Source of the DNA: CADEEN01 sp963783785
Lineage (GTDB): Bacteria > Pseudomonadota > Gammaproteobacteria > Burkholderiales > Burkholderiaceae_C
DNA length: 64,000 bases
Assembly (NCBI GenBank): GCA_963783785.1
Contig: CAWAOQ010000010.1
Location: 1-64,000, forward strand
Reading direction: 5' to 3'
Position numbers and translations under genes: made by a program. Shown piece by piece: positions 63,539 to 64,000 of the stretch (within the stretch, counting starts at the first letter, position 1; each line of letters starts with the position of its first letter). The notes beneath the pieces are model-generated. The model searched no databases. It had not been told where the DNA came from and worked only from the letters and a program-made list of their open reading frames with translations.

Positions 63539-64000
63539 TCAGGCGTTTGCGACCTGCGTCGCAGTCGCAGCCGCGACGCCGCCAAAACGCCGATCACGCG
63601 CACGATAGTCCGCCAGCGCGGCATCGAGTTCGGCCTCACCGAAGTCGGGCCAAAGGCAGTCGGTGAAATACAACTCCGAATAGGCCACCTGCCACAAGAG
63701 GAAGTTGCTGATCCGAACCTCGCCACCGGTGCGGATGAACAAGTCGGGGTCGGGCGCGTAGTGCATCGCCAAATACCGGCTCAGCGTGTCCTCGTCGAGA
63801 TCGGCCGGGGCCACGCCATCGGCCAGTGCGCGGCGCGCAGCCTGCACGACGTCCCAACGTCCGCCGTAGTTGAACGCCACCGACAACGTGATGCGTGTGT
63901 TGTGTTCGGTGGCGCGCTCGGCCTGGTCCCAGGCCTCACGCACCTTGTCGGACACCGCACTGCGGTCGCCGACGATGCGAATGCGCACGCCCTCCTTGGC
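63539..64000 (-). CDS. uppS: Undecaprenyl diphosphate synthase, partial (N-terminus outside)
   Basis: The C-terminal 153 or so residues are visible; the gene enters from the right edge. It extends farnesyl diphosphate with isopentenyl units to the C55 lipid carrier for peptidoglycan and O-antigen. It shows RIRIVGDRSAVSDKVREAWD, LSVAFNYGGRWDVVQAARRA, DPDLFIRTGGEVRISNFLLW QVAYSELYF and WPDFGEAELDAALADY, the conserved IPP-binding half. It heads the visible envelope run and draws on the isoprenoid pathway of dxr, ispD and ispF. Confidence 0.95.
   Translation of the reverse strand, partial: AKEGVRIRIVGDRSAVSDKVREAWDQAERATEHNTRITLSVAFNYGGRWDVVQAARRALADGVAPADLDEDTLSRYLAMHYAPDPDLFIRTGGEVRISNFLLWQVAYSELYFTDCLWPDFGEAELDAALADYRARDRRFGGVAAATATQVANA

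Noticed and set aside
1..64000. CRISPR arrays, insertion sequences, integron attC sites, prophage genes
   Set aside because: Scanned for regular direct repeats with spacers, transposase or integrase motifs and attC-like core sites; none were found.

Overview
The window is a gene-dense, GC-rich stretch of bacterial chromosome, almost certainly from a betaproteobacterium of the order Burkholderiales (Leptothrix/Rubrivivax/Piscinibacter-like). This is inferred from the gene orders rpsF-priB-rpsR-rplI-dnaB, hslR/grpE-dnaK-dnaJ, ispD-ispF facing mfd, and uppS-cdsA-dxr-rseP-bamA-skp-lpxD-fabZ-lpxA-lpxB-rnhB, from the protein sequences, and from a Fur box of the betaproteobacterial type. I see no plasmid, phage, transposon, integron or CRISPR material. 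The two edge genes (a rhodanese on the left, uppS on the right) are cut by the window.

Layout. (1) 1-6553: an accessory, probably co-transcribed leftward set (unknown 227-aa protein, rhodanese, DUF2092 protein, Gln-rich secreted protein, OprB-type porin, small outer-membrane barrel, second rhodanese), divergent from an AraC-family regulator. This is the least understood part. (2) 6816-16312: the fatty acid cis/trans isomerase Cti, tRNA-Val(GAC) with its terminator, RelA, an alpha/beta hydrolase, 3-hydroxybutyrate dehydrogenase, a SIMPL protein, and an OmpR/EnvZ pair. (3) 16316-27403: IspF/IspD (isoprenoid precursors), Mfd, SerB, HrpA, ArgA, YggX. (4) 27405-28880: a Fur-box-preceded orphan iron-binding protein and an H-NS-like protein, visibly less GC-rich than their surroundings. 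(5) 28996-34497: DnaG, RpoD and a nucleotide cyclase/FHA protein. (6) 34540-38615: ferrochelatase facing a tctABC transporter. (7) 38737-43122: the heat-shock set hslR, grpE, dnaK, dnaJ with two good sigma-32 promoter matches. (8) 43141-51830: an LTA-synthase-like phosphotransferase, DnaB, the ribosomal rpsF-priB-rpsR-rplI set, and the divergent ppsA/ppsR pair. (9) 51853-64000: one long leftward envelope-biogenesis run from uppS to an unknown secreted protein, with many 1-4 nt start/stop overlaps, covering phospholipid, isoprenoid, lipid A and outer-membrane protein assembly.

A feature of the data itself is that at least thirteen reading-frame breaks, each repairable by a small indel and several lying in G/C runs, interrupt otherwise well-conserved genes, including the normally essential dnaG, dnaK, bamA, rseP and ispD. 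I read these mainly as sequencing or assembly indels and annotate the genes across the breaks. The coordinates of broken genes therefore span two or three frames.
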